Shown piece by piece: positions 9,343 through 17,781 of a stretch of DNA of 64,000 bases. The stretch's first letter is position 1. Every line of letters starts with the position of its first letter. The stretch lies in NCBI RefSeq assembly GCF_003325475.1, contig NZ_CP029495.1, positions 2,356,001-2,420,000 of the forward strand. Reading direction: 5' to 3'. Position numbers and translations under genes: made by a program. Under the pieces are notes generated by a model. That model searched no databases, was not told the DNA's origin, and saw only the letters and a list, made by a program, of their open reading frames with translations. Source of the DNA: Chromobacterium phragmitis. Its GTDB lineage: Bacteria > Pseudomonadota > Gammaproteobacteria > Burkholderiales > Chromobacteriaceae.

Positions 9343-10302
9343 GTGAAGCATGTAGAAGATGAGATCAGCTTGTTGCAGGTTTTGCAGTTTTGCTGGACAA
9401 ATTTTCGTATCTTGTTGTCAGGTTGCATATTATTCTTGGCTATTGGTTTCGTGTGGTCCATGCGGATGCCAGATGTTTTCGTGGCTCGAACTACGCTGAT
9501 GATTGCGCCGCCGTTGGGGGCGAAGGGGGGGGCAGCTCTATTGCAGAGCGATCTTTTGTTGATGCAGGCAGTCAATCATTTTGATTTGATGGCGCGATAT
9601 AAAAGCAGGAAAGAAAATGAAGCCAAGCTCGCGCTGCTAAATAACCATCTGAAGATTAATATTGCGAAAGATCAGTTTTCGGAGCGTCAGGGCCAACTGC
9701 TGGAAATCACGGTGTCAGATTCCGACCCTGCGATGGCTGCACGCCTAGCTAACTATTTGGCAGATATTTTACGGCGCAGGATTATTGAAACGCATGTAAC
9801 CGATCAGGGGCGTAAGCTTTTCGCATTGCAAGGTAGGTTGAAAGCGGCTCAAGAACGCTTAACGCGTGCGCAGCAACGTGTGCTTTTCGATATTCAACGG
9901 GGGCGTGTGACGCTGGATTCCACCTCTGTGCAGATGATGGCTGGTTTCGCCCATTTGGAGGGCGTGCTGGCTTCAGTGGATGGTGGCAATCTGAATAGCG
10001 CGTTTAGCGACGATGCCATACCTCTATCTGAGACATCGGATACGCATGCCGAAGTGCGTGATTTTTATTATCATAAAGCCCTGGTTAGGGCGTTGGAGAG
10101 ACAGGTTCAGCAGATGACTTTGTTGGTGTCGGAAGATGTGCAAGTGCTTGCTGAAGCTGCGCCTCCCCTGACCAAGTCTTCTCCTGACAGAAGCTTAATT
10201 GTGCTGTTTGCCGCAGCCGTCGGTTTAGGCATTTCGGTGTTGCTGGCGCTCGCATTGCAATGGCGCAAATCAGGGTTTACGGCATTTCATTACGCAAAGT
10301 AA
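9343..10302 (+). CDS. wzz: Wzz-type polysaccharide chain-length determinant protein
   Basis: 319 residues with the two-helix Wzz topology: an N-terminal transmembrane helix at about 22-39, a periplasmic domain with coiled-coil potential (about 165-200, LQGRLKAAQERLTRAQQRV), and a C-terminal helix at about 284-305 preceded by the Pro-containing APPLTKSSPD. Wzz proteins set the modal length of Wzy-polymerised glycans from the inner membrane. No kinase domain is fused. The gene is isolated, about 22 kb from the polysaccharide block, AT-richer than its neighbours and bracketed by a weak hairpin and a good terminator, which suggests transfer. It may serve the Wzx/Wzy cluster in this window. Confidence 0.8.
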   Translation: MKHVEDEISLLQVLQFCWTNFRILLSGCILFLAIGFVWSMRMPDVFVARTTLMIAPPLGAKGGAALLQSDLLLMQAVNHFDLMARYKSRKENEAKLALLNNHLKINIAKDQFSERQGQLLEITVSDSDPAMAARLANYLADILRRRIIETHVTDQGRKLFALQGRLKAAQERLTRAQQRVLFDIQRGRVTLDSTSVQMMAGFAHLEGVLASVDGGNLNSAFSDDAIPLSETSDTHAEVRDFYYHKALVRALERQVQQMTLLVSEDVQVLAEAAPPLTKSSPDRSLIVLFAAAVGLGISVLLALALQWRKSGFTAFHYAK

Positions 10303-10323
10303 CTTTTTGAGAGATCAAGGCGC

Positions 10324-10354
10324 CAGCCCTGCCGATTCATCGCAGGGCTGTTTT
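10324..10354 (+). terminator. Intrinsic terminator after the wzz-like gene
   Basis: CAGCCCTGC (10324-10332) pairs with GCAGGGCTG (10342-10350), a 9-bp stem with a 9-nt loop, followed by TTTTAC. The remaining roughly 185 bases to the next gene are AT-rich and presumably carry its promoter, but I cannot point to a convincing -35/-10 pair. Confidence 0.75.
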
Positions 10355-10540
10355 ACTTCATGTTCATGGTTATCCTGTTTGGGCGAAACGAGATAGGTAG
10401 CCTTGCAATTTATTTGGCATTTTTGTCATGGGTAAGGTTGCGGGCGGGATTCGAGCATGTGGCTTGTGCGACATAGGCTTTTATTGATATTCTTTGTTTA
10501 AATATTTTCAAAGCTTGAAATAGCAAAAGGTTATATTGAT

Positions 10541-11323
10541 ATGAAGAAGTTAATGTTGGCCCTGTTGACTGCCGCCATCGGCAATTTCGCTGTCGCGGCC
10601 GACCTGATGGATGCGGTGAAACAGCGCGGCACGCTGAGGATCGCGCTGGAGGGCACTTATCCTCCATTCAACTTCAAGGACGCTAAGCAGCAACTGACTG
10701 GCTTCGACGTGGAAATCGCCACCGAGATCGCGCGCCGGATGAAGGTGAGGCCTGAATTCACCACCGCCGAGTGGAGCGGCCTGCTGGCCGGCCTGCAAAG
10801 CGGCAAGTTCGACATCGTCGTCAATCAGGTGGGTGTGACCGCGCAGCGCCAGGCGGTGTTCGATTTCAGCCAGCCTTACACCTACTCCAGCGCCCAGCTG
10901 ATCGTGCGCAAGAACGAAAACCGCGGCTTCAAGAACCTGGCCGACCTGAACGGCAAGAAGCTCGGCGTCGGCCAGGGCAGCAACTACGCCGATATGGCCA
11001 AGGCCGCGGCCGGCGTGCAGGTGAAAACCTATCCGGGCGCGCCGGAATATCTGCAGGATTTGGCCACCGGCCGCCTGGACGCGGCGCTGAACGACAGCCT
11101 GTTGATCCCGTTCGCGATCAAGCAGGCCAAGCTGCCGCTGAAGGCCGGCGCGCCGGTGGGCGAGGTGGCGACGATGGCGATTCCGTTCGCCAAGGGCAAT
11201 CCGCAATTCAAGTCCGAGATCGACAAGGCGCTGAGCGGCATGAAAGCGGATGGCACCTTCAAGAGAATATCGGTCAAGTGGTTCGGCATCGACGTGTCCA
11301 GAGCGCCGATGGCGAAGAAATAA
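10541..11323 (+). CDS. Amino-acid ABC transporter periplasmic binding protein, cystine-type
   Basis: 260 residues with a Sec signal peptide cleaved near AVA-AD (19/20). It is an SBP_bac_3 fold protein: RGTLRIALEGTYPPFNF, LTGFDVEIA, VVNQVGVTAQRQAVFDFSQPYTYS, GKKLGVGQGSNYA and the C-terminal ISVKWFGIDV. Several of these blocks match E. coli TcyJ (FliY), so L-cystine or another polar amino acid is the likely ligand. The permease follows 69 bases later, but no ATP-binding subunit is adjacent. Confidence 0.85.
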   Translation: MKKLMLALLTAAIGNFAVAADLMDAVKQRGTLRIALEGTYPPFNFKDAKQQLTGFDVEIATEIARRMKVRPEFTTAEWSGLLAGLQSGKFDIVVNQVGVTAQRQAVFDFSQPYTYSSAQLIVRKNENRGFKNLADLNGKKLGVGQGSNYADMAKAAAGVQVKTYPGAPEYLQDLATGRLDAALNDSLLIPFAIKQAKLPLKAGAPVGEVATMAIPFAKGNPQFKSEIDKALSGMKADGTFKRISVKWFGIDVSRAPMAKK

Positions 11324-11392
11324 GCCGGTTTGTGATAGCATGGCCGCGCGCCCCTGCCTTCGCGGGGGCGTCGGTTTTTAAGGAAGGGTGAG

Positions 11393-12055
11393 ATGGGCGA
11401 TTGGATGGCTCTGTTCGAGACGGCGTGGCCGGTGCTGCTGCAGGGCGCGGCGCATACGCTGTTGTTCGCGCTGGTGGCGATGGCGCTGGGCCTGGCGCTG
11501 GGTTTTCTGGTGGCGATCGTGAGGGTGGCGCAGCTGCCGGTCTTGTCGCAACTGGCAGCGTTCTACGTCAGCGCGATGCGCGGCACGCCGCTTCTGGTGC
11601 AGATTTTCGTCATCTATTACGGCCTGCCCGGCGTGGGTCTCGAGCTGGATCCGGTGCCGGCCGGCGTGCTGGCCTTGACGCTGAACGTGGCGGCCTATCT
11701 GTCCGAAAGCCTGCGCGGCGGCATCGCCGGCGTGGCCAAGGGGCAATGGGAGGCGGCCTTTTCGCTGGGTTTCACCTGGTGGCAGACGATGCGCCACATC
11801 ATCGCGCCGCAGGCGCTGCGCTTGTCGGTGCCCAGCTTGTCCAACAGCCTGATCTCGCTGATCAAGGATACGTCGCTGGTATCGGTGATTACGGTCACCG
11901 AGCTGATGCTGGCGACCAAGGAAGTGATCGCCCAGACCTTCCAGCCTTTGCCGCTGTATCTGGCCGCGGCGGCCATCTACTGGCTGCTCAGCGCTCTATT
12001 CGAGCGGGTGCAGCGCCGGGTGGAGGACAGGTTGAATCTGGCGCATCAGCGCTAA
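11393..12055 (+). CDS. Amino-acid ABC transporter permease (HisM/TcyL type)
   Basis: 220 residues with about five transmembrane helices. The early block SAMRGTPLLVQIFVIYYGLPG is diagnostic of polar amino-acid permeases, and the EAA loop that docks the ATPase lies in EAAFSLGFTWWQTMRHIIAPQA (about 119-140). It pairs with the upstream binding protein, probably for cystine or similar amino-acid uptake. The next gene is convergent and no nucleotide-binding protein is encoded here, so the ATPase must be supplied from elsewhere. Confidence 0.88.
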   Translation: MGDWMALFETAWPVLLQGAAHTLLFALVAMALGLALGFLVAIVRVAQLPVLSQLAAFYVSAMRGTPLLVQIFVIYYGLPGVGLELDPVPAGVLALTLNVAAYLSESLRGGIAGVAKGQWEAAFSLGFTWWQTMRHIIAPQALRLSVPSLSNSLISLIKDTSLVSVITVTELMLATKEVIAQTFQPLPLYLAAAAIYWLLSALFERVQRRVEDRLNLAHQR

Positions 12056-12084
12056 GCCTGGCCGAATTGGCCATCGCCATATGA

Positions 12085-12109
12085 AAAAGCCCCGCATCGC
12101 GGGGCTTTT
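12085..12109. terminator. Bidirectional intrinsic terminator
   Basis: AAAAGCCCCGC, a 3-nt loop, then GCGGGGCTTTT. The stem is perfect with A and T runs on both sides, so it can end both the permease transcript (+) and the convergent acyl-CoA synthetase transcript (-). Confidence 0.85.
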
Positions 12110-12111
12110 GC

Positions 12112-13875
12112 TTAGGCGGGCTCCGCCATGCCGTACATGCCTTCGATCAGCGCGCGGCAGCGTTCGGTGATCACCTTGCGGCGCAGTTTCAGGGTGGGCG
12201 CCAGCTCGCCGGCGTCCACGCACCAGGGTTTGTCCAGCAGCGAGAATTTCTTGATGTGTTCCCAGCTGCCGAAGTAGCGGTTGAAGCGTTTGATTTCGCG
12301 GTCGATCAGCTCCACCACCTTGGGATGGCGGCTCATCTCGCAATCGGTGGTGTAGGAGATGCCGTGTTCGGCGCACCATTCCTTCAGCTTCTCGAACAGC
12401 GGCACGATCAGCGCGGCCGCGTACTTCTGGCCGTCGCCCACCACCATGATCTGGTCGATGAAGGCTGATTCCTTCAGCTTGTTCTCCAGCGCCTGCGGCG
12501 CGATGTATTTGCCGTTGCTGGTCTTGAACATTTCCTTCTTGCGGTCGGTGATGCGCAGGTAGCCGCTCTCCAGCACGCCGATGTCGCCGGTGTGCAGCCA
12601 GCCGTCGCGCAGCGCGTCGGCGGTCTGCTCCGGCTCTTTGTAGTAGCCGGACATCACGTTGTCGCCGCGGACCAGGATCTCGCCGTCGTCGGCCAGGCGC
12701 ACTTCGACGCCGGGCAGGGGCAGGCCGACGCTGCCGATGCGCACGCCGCCGGCGGTGAACGGATTGGCGGAGATCACCGGCGAGCTCTCGGTCATGCCGT
12801 AGCCCTCGGCCACGGCGATGCCGGCGGCCCAGAACATCCGCGCCAGCCGCGGCTGCAGCGCGGCGGAGCCGACATTGATGGAGATCAGCTCGCCGCCCAT
12901 CGCCGCGCGCCACTTGCTGTATACCAGCTTGTCGGCCAGCGCGTGCTGGATCGCATCCAGCGGCGAGCGGCGGCGGTTGGGGTCGAAACTTTCGGCGCGG
13001 GCCAGCGCCCACTGGTAGATGCGGCGCTTGGCGCCCGTCAGGTCGCGCGCCTTGCCCACCAGCTTTTCGTGCACCTTCTCCAGCACGCGCGGCACGGAGC
13101 TGAAGGTGTGCGGCTTGACGTCGGCCAGCGCCGACGACAGGCATTCCACGCTGGCGAAATAGATGCCGGTGCCGCTGTACAGGTAGTAGAACACGCCGGC
13201 GCGCTCGAAGATGTGCGACAGCGGCAGGAAGCTCAGCGCGCGGCAGCGGCCCTGCGGCAGGCCGGTGAAGGCGGCGGTGGCCACCACGGTGCTCAGCACG
13301 TTGCGGTGGCTCAGCATCACGCCCTTGGAGCGGCCGGTGGTGCCGGAGGTGTAGATGATGGTGTAGACGTCGTCGGCGCGCGCGGCGTCGCGCAGCGCGT
13401 CCAGCTCGGCCATCCGTTCCGGGCGCGCCCGCTCGGCGATCTCGCGCCAGGAAGGCGCGCCGTCGATGTCGGCAAGGCCGTAGATCGGGCAGGACAGCTT
13501 GCCCAGCGCTTCGTGCAGTTTTCGCTGCAATGCAGCACTGCCGGCGAAGGCCAGCTTGACCTCGGCATGCGTCAGGATATAGCGTGCATCATCAAGGGTG
13601 ATGGTAGGGTACAGCGGCACGCTGACCGCGCCGATTTGTTGCAGCGCGATATCCACCAGCACCCACTCGATGCTGTTGTCGGCGGCGATGGCCACCTTGT
13701 CGCCGCGCTGGATGCCCATTTCCATCAGGCCCAGGCTGACGCGGTTGACGGTGTCCCGGACCTCGGCCGTCGACAGTTGCCGCCAAGCCTTGCCGGACTT
13801 CGCCGCCAGGCAGTCCGGGCGGGGATGATTGGCGAGCTGGTGGGACAGGATGTCAAAAACGCGTTCTAGCTTCAT
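12112..13875 (-). CDS. Long-chain acyl-CoA synthetase / AMP-dependent ligase
   Basis: 587 residues from ATG 13875 (MKLERVFDILSHQL); an upstream in-frame start at 13938 adds 21 unconserved residues. Adenylate-forming motifs: TIIYTSGTTGRSKGVMLSH (A3 P-loop), EGYGMTESSPVIS (A5), LHTGDIGVLESGYLRITDRKKEMFKTSNGKYI (A7/A8). It belongs to the long-chain fatty-acyl-CoA ligase group resembling eukaryotic-type ACSL and Bacillus YngI-like enzymes, more than to the E. coli FadD branch. It activates fatty acids as acyl-AMP and then acyl-CoA. It stands alone, divergent from the PLP enzyme gene. Confidence 0.87.
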   Translation of the reverse strand: MKLERVFDILSHQLANHPRPDCLAAKSGKAWRQLSTAEVRDTVNRVSLGLMEMGIQRGDKVAIAADNSIEWVLVDIALQQIGAVSVPLYPTITLDDARYILTHAEVKLAFAGSAALQRKLHEALGKLSCPIYGLADIDGAPSWREIAERARPERMAELDALRDAARADDVYTIIYTSGTTGRSKGVMLSHRNVLSTVVATAAFTGLPQGRCRALSFLPLSHIFERAGVFYYLYSGTGIYFASVECLSSALADVKPHTFSSVPRVLEKVHEKLVGKARDLTGAKRRIYQWALARAESFDPNRRRSPLDAIQHALADKLVYSKWRAAMGGELISINVGSAALQPRLARMFWAAGIAVAEGYGMTESSPVISANPFTAGGVRIGSVGLPLPGVEVRLADDGEILVRGDNVMSGYYKEPEQTADALRDGWLHTGDIGVLESGYLRITDRKKEMFKTSNGKYIAPQALENKLKESAFIDQIMVVGDGQKYAAALIVPLFEKLKEWCAEHGISYTTDCEMSRHPKVVELIDREIKRFNRYFGSWEHIKKFSLLDKPWCVDAGELAPTLKLRRKVITERCRALIEGMYGMAEPA

Positions 13876-14064
13876 GCAAACGATGGTTTTAATGCGAAAC
13901 GCAGCAAAATAGCCCTTATGGCGGCGGCTGTAAAGCAAAAAACGGCGCTTGCTTGGCGAAAATCAGGACAGATCGGCGTATTTTGGTCGCAATTGGACTG
14001 AAATTTCGGCACCGCGATGAAAGGGGCATGGCGAATGCATGATTTGCCGGGCGTTAAGGTTTGA

Positions 14065-14094
14065 TTGTCGGGCAATTTGGCCCAAGATTATGAT
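14065..14094 (+). promoter_or_regulatory. Candidate sigma70 promoter of the trans-sulfuration gene
   Basis: TTGTCG (14065-14070) and TATGAT (14089-14094) are 18 bases apart. The inferred start site would leave a very short leader before the GTG at 14109, which is preceded by GAGGG. Confidence 0.4.
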
Positions 14095-14108
14095 TTAGAG
14101 GGATTTTT

Positions 14109-15254
14109 GTGAAATTTGCTACCCGCGCCATCCATGTCGGCTACGACAGCGCCGAACATAACCGCTCGGTGATGCCGCCGTTGTACCAGACCTCGGCCTT
14201 CGCTTTCGACCACGTCGGCGAAGACCTGCGCTACGCCTACGCCCGCACCGGCAATCCCACCCGCAGCGCGCTGCAGGATTGCCTGGCCAGCCTGGAGGAG
14301 GCCAAGCATGGCCTGGCCTTCTCCAGCGGCATGGCGGCGATAGATGCGGTGCTGCGCGCCTGCCTGAAGCCCGGGGACGAGGTGATCGCGGTGGCTGATC
14401 TCTACGGCGGCGCTTACCGTTTGCTGACCCGGGTGATGGAGCCGGCCGGGATCAAGGTGAGCTTCGTCGATCTGTCCGATCCGGCGCGGCTGGAGGCGGC
14501 GATCACGCCGGCCACGCGGCTGCTGTGGCTGGAGTCGCCGACCAACCCCTTGTTGGGCCTGGTCGACATCGCCGCGCTGTCCGCCATCGCTCATCGCCAT
14601 GGCGTCAAGGTGGCGGTGGACAACACCTTCGCCACGCCCTATCTGCAGCAGCCGCTGCGGCTCGGCGCCGACATCGTCGTCCACTCCGCCACCAAATACC
14701 TGGGCGGCCACTCCGACGTGCTGCTGGGCCTGGTGGCAGTCAGCGACGACAAGCTGCACCACGATATCCGCTTTTTGCAGAACGCCGCCGGCGCGGTGCC
14801 GGGACCACAGGACTGCTTCCTGACCCTGCGCGGCCTCAAGACGCTGGCGCTGCGGATGGAGCGCCATTGCGACAGCGCCGAGAAGGTGGCCGCCTGGCTG
14901 GTTGGGCAGCCGGCGGTGGCCAAGGTATTCTACCCCGGCCTGCCCGGGCATCCGGGGCATGAGCTGGCGAAGCGGCAGATGAAGCGTTTCGGCGGCATCG
15001 TCAGCATTCGCTTGCAGGACGACAGCCGCGAGGCGGCCAGCCGCGTCGCGCAGAAACTGAAGCTGTTCGCGCTGGCGGAGTCGCTGGGCGGCGTGGAGTC
15101 GCTGGTCAACCATAGCTACACCATGTCCCATGGCGGCATGCCGGCGGAGCAGAAGGCCGCGCTGGGCATCGTCGAGGGCGGTTTGAGGCTGTCCATCGGC
15201 ATCGAAGATCTGGACGACATCCTGGCGGATCTTGAGCAGGCGCTAGGGACGTGA
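14109..15254 (+). CDS. Cys/Met-metabolism PLP enzyme (cystathionine gamma-synthase/lyase family)
   Basis: 381 residues, GTG start after a GAGGG ribosome site. Fold-type I trans-sulfuration enzyme: YARTGNPTRSALQDCLASLE, SSGMAAIDAV, DLYGGAYRL, VDNTFATPYLQQPL, and the PLP lysine in HSATKYLGGHSDV (about residue 195). The C-terminal LAESLGGVESLVNHSYTMSHGGMP is characteristic of the gamma-synthase/gamma-lyase branch. It either condenses an activated homoserine with cysteine or cleaves cystathionine; sequence alone cannot separate MetB-like from gamma-lyase function. The downstream flavoenzyme starts close behind and is probably cotranscribed. Confidence 0.87.
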   Translation: MKFATRAIHVGYDSAEHNRSVMPPLYQTSAFAFDHVGEDLRYAYARTGNPTRSALQDCLASLEEAKHGLAFSSGMAAIDAVLRACLKPGDEVIAVADLYGGAYRLLTRVMEPAGIKVSFVDLSDPARLEAAITPATRLLWLESPTNPLLGLVDIAALSAIAHRHGVKVAVDNTFATPYLQQPLRLGADIVVHSATKYLGGHSDVLLGLVAVSDDKLHHDIRFLQNAAGAVPGPQDCFLTLRGLKTLALRMERHCDSAEKVAAWLVGQPAVAKVFYPGLPGHPGHELAKRQMKRFGGIVSIRLQDDSREAASRVAQKLKLFALAESLGGVESLVNHSYTMSHGGMPAEQKAALGIVEGGLRLSIGIEDLDDILADLEQALGT

Positions 15255-15301
15255 ATCCAAATGGCTCGCGGGGCGCGGGCCTTCGGAAAAGGAGAGCGGA
15301 A

Positions 15302-16357
15302 ATGGCGACAGCGTTGTGCCAGCGATTGCAGTTGAAGTTGCCGTTGATACAAGCGCCGATGGCGGGCGGGGCGACCACGCCGCAGTTGGTGGCCTCGGTA
15401 GGCGAGGCCGGCGGACTGGGCTTTCTGGCCGGCGCGATGCTGTCGCCCGCTCAGATGCGGGAGGAGGCAGGCAAGATACGCGCGCTGAGCGACGCCCCAT
15501 TCGGCATCAATTTGTTCGTGCAGGGCAGGCCCGCGCCGGAGGCGGATGAGATGGCGCTGGCGTTGAGGCTGCTGCGGCCTTGGCATGAAGAGCTGGGCCT
15601 GGGGGCGCCGGCCGCGCCGGACAGCTTCTGCCAGCCTTTCGACGAGCAGCTCGACGCGTTGCTGGCTTTGCGTCCGGCCGCGGCCAGCTTCACTTTCGGC
15701 ATTCTGGACGAAAGCCAGATGCGCGCGCTGAAGGAGGCGGGCATCCTGACGATCGGCACGGCCACCAATCTGGCCGAGGGGTTGGCCTGGGCCGAGGCGG
15801 GAGCCGACGCGGTGTGCGCGCAGGGCAAGGAGGCGGGCGGCCATCGCGGCACCTTCATCGGCGAACAACGGGAGTCGCTGCGGCCGATGCTGTCGTTGGT
15901 GTACGAGTTGGCGCAGAACCTGCCGCTGCCGGTGATCGCCGCCGGCGGCATCATGAACGGCCGGGACATGGCGGCGGCGATGCGCCACGGCGCCGAGGCC
16001 TGCCAGCTGGGCACAGCCTTCCTGCGTTGCCCGGAGTCGGGGATTTCCCCGATCTGGAAGCAGGCGCTGGCCGAGGCGCGCGAAGGCGGCACCCGGCTGA
16101 CCCGCGCTTTCTCCGGCCGCTACGCCCGCGGGCTGGACAACCGCTACATGGAGGCGATGGCGGACTGGGAGGCGGCGTTGCCGGCTTATCCGGTGATGAA
16201 CGCGCTGACCGCGCCGATGCGGGCGGCGGCGGCCCGGGCCGGATGCGGCGAGCTGATGTCGCTGTGGGCCGGCGAGGGGGTTGCCGGCGCGCGCGCGTTG
16301 CCGGTGGCGGCGCTGATCGGCGAGCTGCGGGACGAGTGGCGGGCGGCTTACCGTTGA
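15302..16357 (+). CDS. Nitronate monooxygenase-like FMN enzyme (2-nitropropane dioxygenase family)
   Basis: 351 residues. The start at 15302 has a strong AAGGAGAG ribosome site; the GTG at 15251, overlapping the previous stop, is less likely. TIM-barrel NMO signatures: PLIQAPMAGGATTPQLVASVGEAGGLG (N-terminal FMN loop), AQGKEAGGHRG (about 170-180, His near the flavin), and VIAAGGIMNGRDMAAAMRHGAEACQLGTAFL (phosphate loop). Family members oxidise alkyl nitronates or act as NAD(P)H:quinone reductases; the physiological substrate here is unknown. Its 3' end overlaps the convergent isoaspartyl peptidase gene by 10 bases. Confidence 0.86.
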   Translation: MATALCQRLQLKLPLIQAPMAGGATTPQLVASVGEAGGLGFLAGAMLSPAQMREEAGKIRALSDAPFGINLFVQGRPAPEADEMALALRLLRPWHEELGLGAPAAPDSFCQPFDEQLDALLALRPAAASFTFGILDESQMRALKEAGILTIGTATNLAEGLAWAEAGADAVCAQGKEAGGHRGTFIGEQRESLRPMLSLVYELAQNLPLPVIAAGGIMNGRDMAAAMRHGAEACQLGTAFLRCPESGISPIWKQALAEAREGGTRLTRAFSGRYARGLDNRYMEAMADWEAALPAYPVMNALTAPMRAAAARAGCGELMSLWAGEGVAGARALPVAALIGELRDEWRAAYR

Positions 16358-17289
16358 AGTTCGTCGCGGTAGATGGCGACCCGCTTGCGTCCTTCGCCGT
16401 CTATCGACGCGCGGTACATGCCTTCGCAGTTGAAAGGCAGCGCCACCCGGCCCAGGCGGTCTACCGCCGCCACGCCGCCGGTGCCACCCATCCTCATCAG
16501 TTGGCCGTGCACCACCGCATCGCAGGCCGTCTCCAGGGTTTCATCCAGGTAGCGGACGCGGGCGGAAATTTCGTGGCCGGCGGCCGCGAGGACGAAGTAT
16601 TCGCCGTGGCCGGTGCCGGACACCGCGCAATGCGCGTCGGCCCAGGTGCCGGCGCCGATCACCGGCGTGTCGCCGATGCGTCCCGGCCACTTGGCGGTGC
16701 GGCCGCCGGTGGAGGTGGCCGCCGCCAGCCGGCCTTGCGCGTCCAGCGCCGCGGCGCCGACCGTGCCGTGCTTGCGGTCTTCTGGAATATCGTCGTCCGC
16801 GCCGCCATTGGCCAGCCTTTCCTTTTCCAATAACAGCGCTTGCCAGCGCTTGTCGGTGTGGAAGTATTCCGGCGCTTGCATCGCCGCGCCGATGCGGGCG
16901 GCGAAGTCCTCCGCGGCGGCGTAGCCCAGGGTGACGTGCGGGGTGGCTTCCATCACCGCGCGCGCCAGCAATACCGGGTTCCGCACGCGGGAGAGGCCGG
17001 TGACGCTGCCGGCATCCTGGCGGCTGCCGTCCATCACCGCCGCCTCCATTTCCTGTTTGCCGTCCAAGTTGTATACCGAGCCGCGACCGGCATTGAACAG
17101 CGGATCGTCCTCCAGCGCGCAGACGCTGGCGCAGACGGCGTCCAGCGCCGATCCGCCGGCGCGCAGGATGGCGTAGCCGGCCTCCAGCGCGCGCTCCAGT
17201 CCGGCGCGGTAGGCACGCTCCAGCTCCGAATCCATGTCGCTGCGGCGCAGCGTGCCGGCGCCCCCGTGCAGGGCCAGGGCAATGGTCAT
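16348..17289 (-). CDS. iaaA: Isoaspartyl peptidase / plant-type L-asparaginase
   Basis: 313 residues. The start at 17289 is chosen because GGAG lies 6 bases upstream, inside the alternative start at 17301. Ntn-hydrolase hallmarks: N-terminal LALHGGAGT, NAGRGSVYNLDG, and the autocleavage site KHGTVGAAALD, where Thr176 becomes the N-terminal nucleophile of the beta chain; RIGDTPVIGAGTWAD follows. It hydrolyses isoaspartyl dipeptides and asparagine after self-processing. It appears to be a single-gene unit, divergent from the Nudix gene. Confidence 0.93.
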   Translation of the reverse strand: MTIALALHGGAGTLRRSDMDSELERAYRAGLERALEAGYAILRAGGSALDAVCASVCALEDDPLFNAGRGSVYNLDGKQEMEAAVMDGSRQDAGSVTGLSRVRNPVLLARAVMEATPHVTLGYAAAEDFAARIGAAMQAPEYFHTDKRWQALLLEKERLANGGADDDIPEDRKHGTVGAAALDAQGRLAAATSTGGRTAKWPGRIGDTPVIGAGTWADAHCAVSGTGHGEYFVLAAAGHEISARVRYLDETLETACDAVVHGQLMRMGGTGGVAAVDRLGRVALPFNCEGMYRASIDGEGRKRVAIYRDELQR

Positions 17290-17355
17290 GTCAATCTCCA
17301 TGAGTGAAAGGCGGCATGGCTGCTAGCATGAGGCTTTTCATCCGGGAGAGCCAGC

Positions 17356-17751
17356 ATGGGAGAGGCGAGCAGCGCGCTGGTCTTGCTGCGCGATGGGGAT
17401 GGGTATTGGTGGCAGCGCCGCGCCTGGAGCGATGACAGCTATCCGGGCAGGTTGGACTTCGCCGCGGGCGGCGGCATGGAGGTTGGCGAGAGCCCGCTGC
17501 AGGCGGCGCGGCGGGAGCTGGATGAGGAGCTTGGCGTCAGCGGGCTGGCGCTGCGGGCACTGGGGGAATGGACGCTGGATAAAGAACGCTGCGCGCTGTT
17601 CGAGGCCCCGCTGCCGACGAGTTGGCGCCTGGGCGAAGAAGTGGAGGCGCTGCTGCGGCTGTCGCTGGCGGAGTTGGCGGCATGGCCGGCGCACGACCTG
17701 CATCCGCAGTTGGCGGACTGGCTTGGCAAGCGCGGGGAGCCGAGCGCATAA
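17356..17751 (+). CDS. Nudix hydrolase
   Basis: 131 residues with a perfect Nudix box GX5EX7REUXEEXGU (GGMEVGE ... RELDEELGV, about 37-59). Nudix enzymes hydrolyse nucleoside diphosphates linked to another moiety; the short compact form and the tryptophan-rich start (GYWWQRRAW) do not reveal the substrate. The 3' end of this gene contains the likely promoter of fpr, which follows 30 bases later. Confidence 0.87.
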   Translation: MGEASSALVLLRDGDGYWWQRRAWSDDSYPGRLDFAAGGGMEVGESPLQAARRELDEELGVSGLALRALGEWTLDKERCALFEAPLPTSWRLGEEVEALLRLSLAELAAWPAHDLHPQLADWLGKRGEPSA

Positions 17752-17772
17752 TAGTTGAGTAAAATACTCAAC
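17723..17772 (+). promoter_or_regulatory. fpr promoter with operator-like inverted repeat at the start site
   Basis: TTGGCA (17723-17728) and CATAAT (17747-17752), 18 bases apart, each match 5 of 6 sigma70 consensus positions. Immediately downstream a perfect inverted repeat GTTGAGT-AAAAT-ACTCAAC (17754-17772) covers the expected transcription start and ends 9 bases before the fpr ATG. No U tract follows, so an operator is more likely than a terminator. The regulator is unknown; an Rrf2/IscR-like or redox regulator is a guess from the target gene. Confidence 0.6.
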
Positions 17773-17781
17773 AAATGAGGA

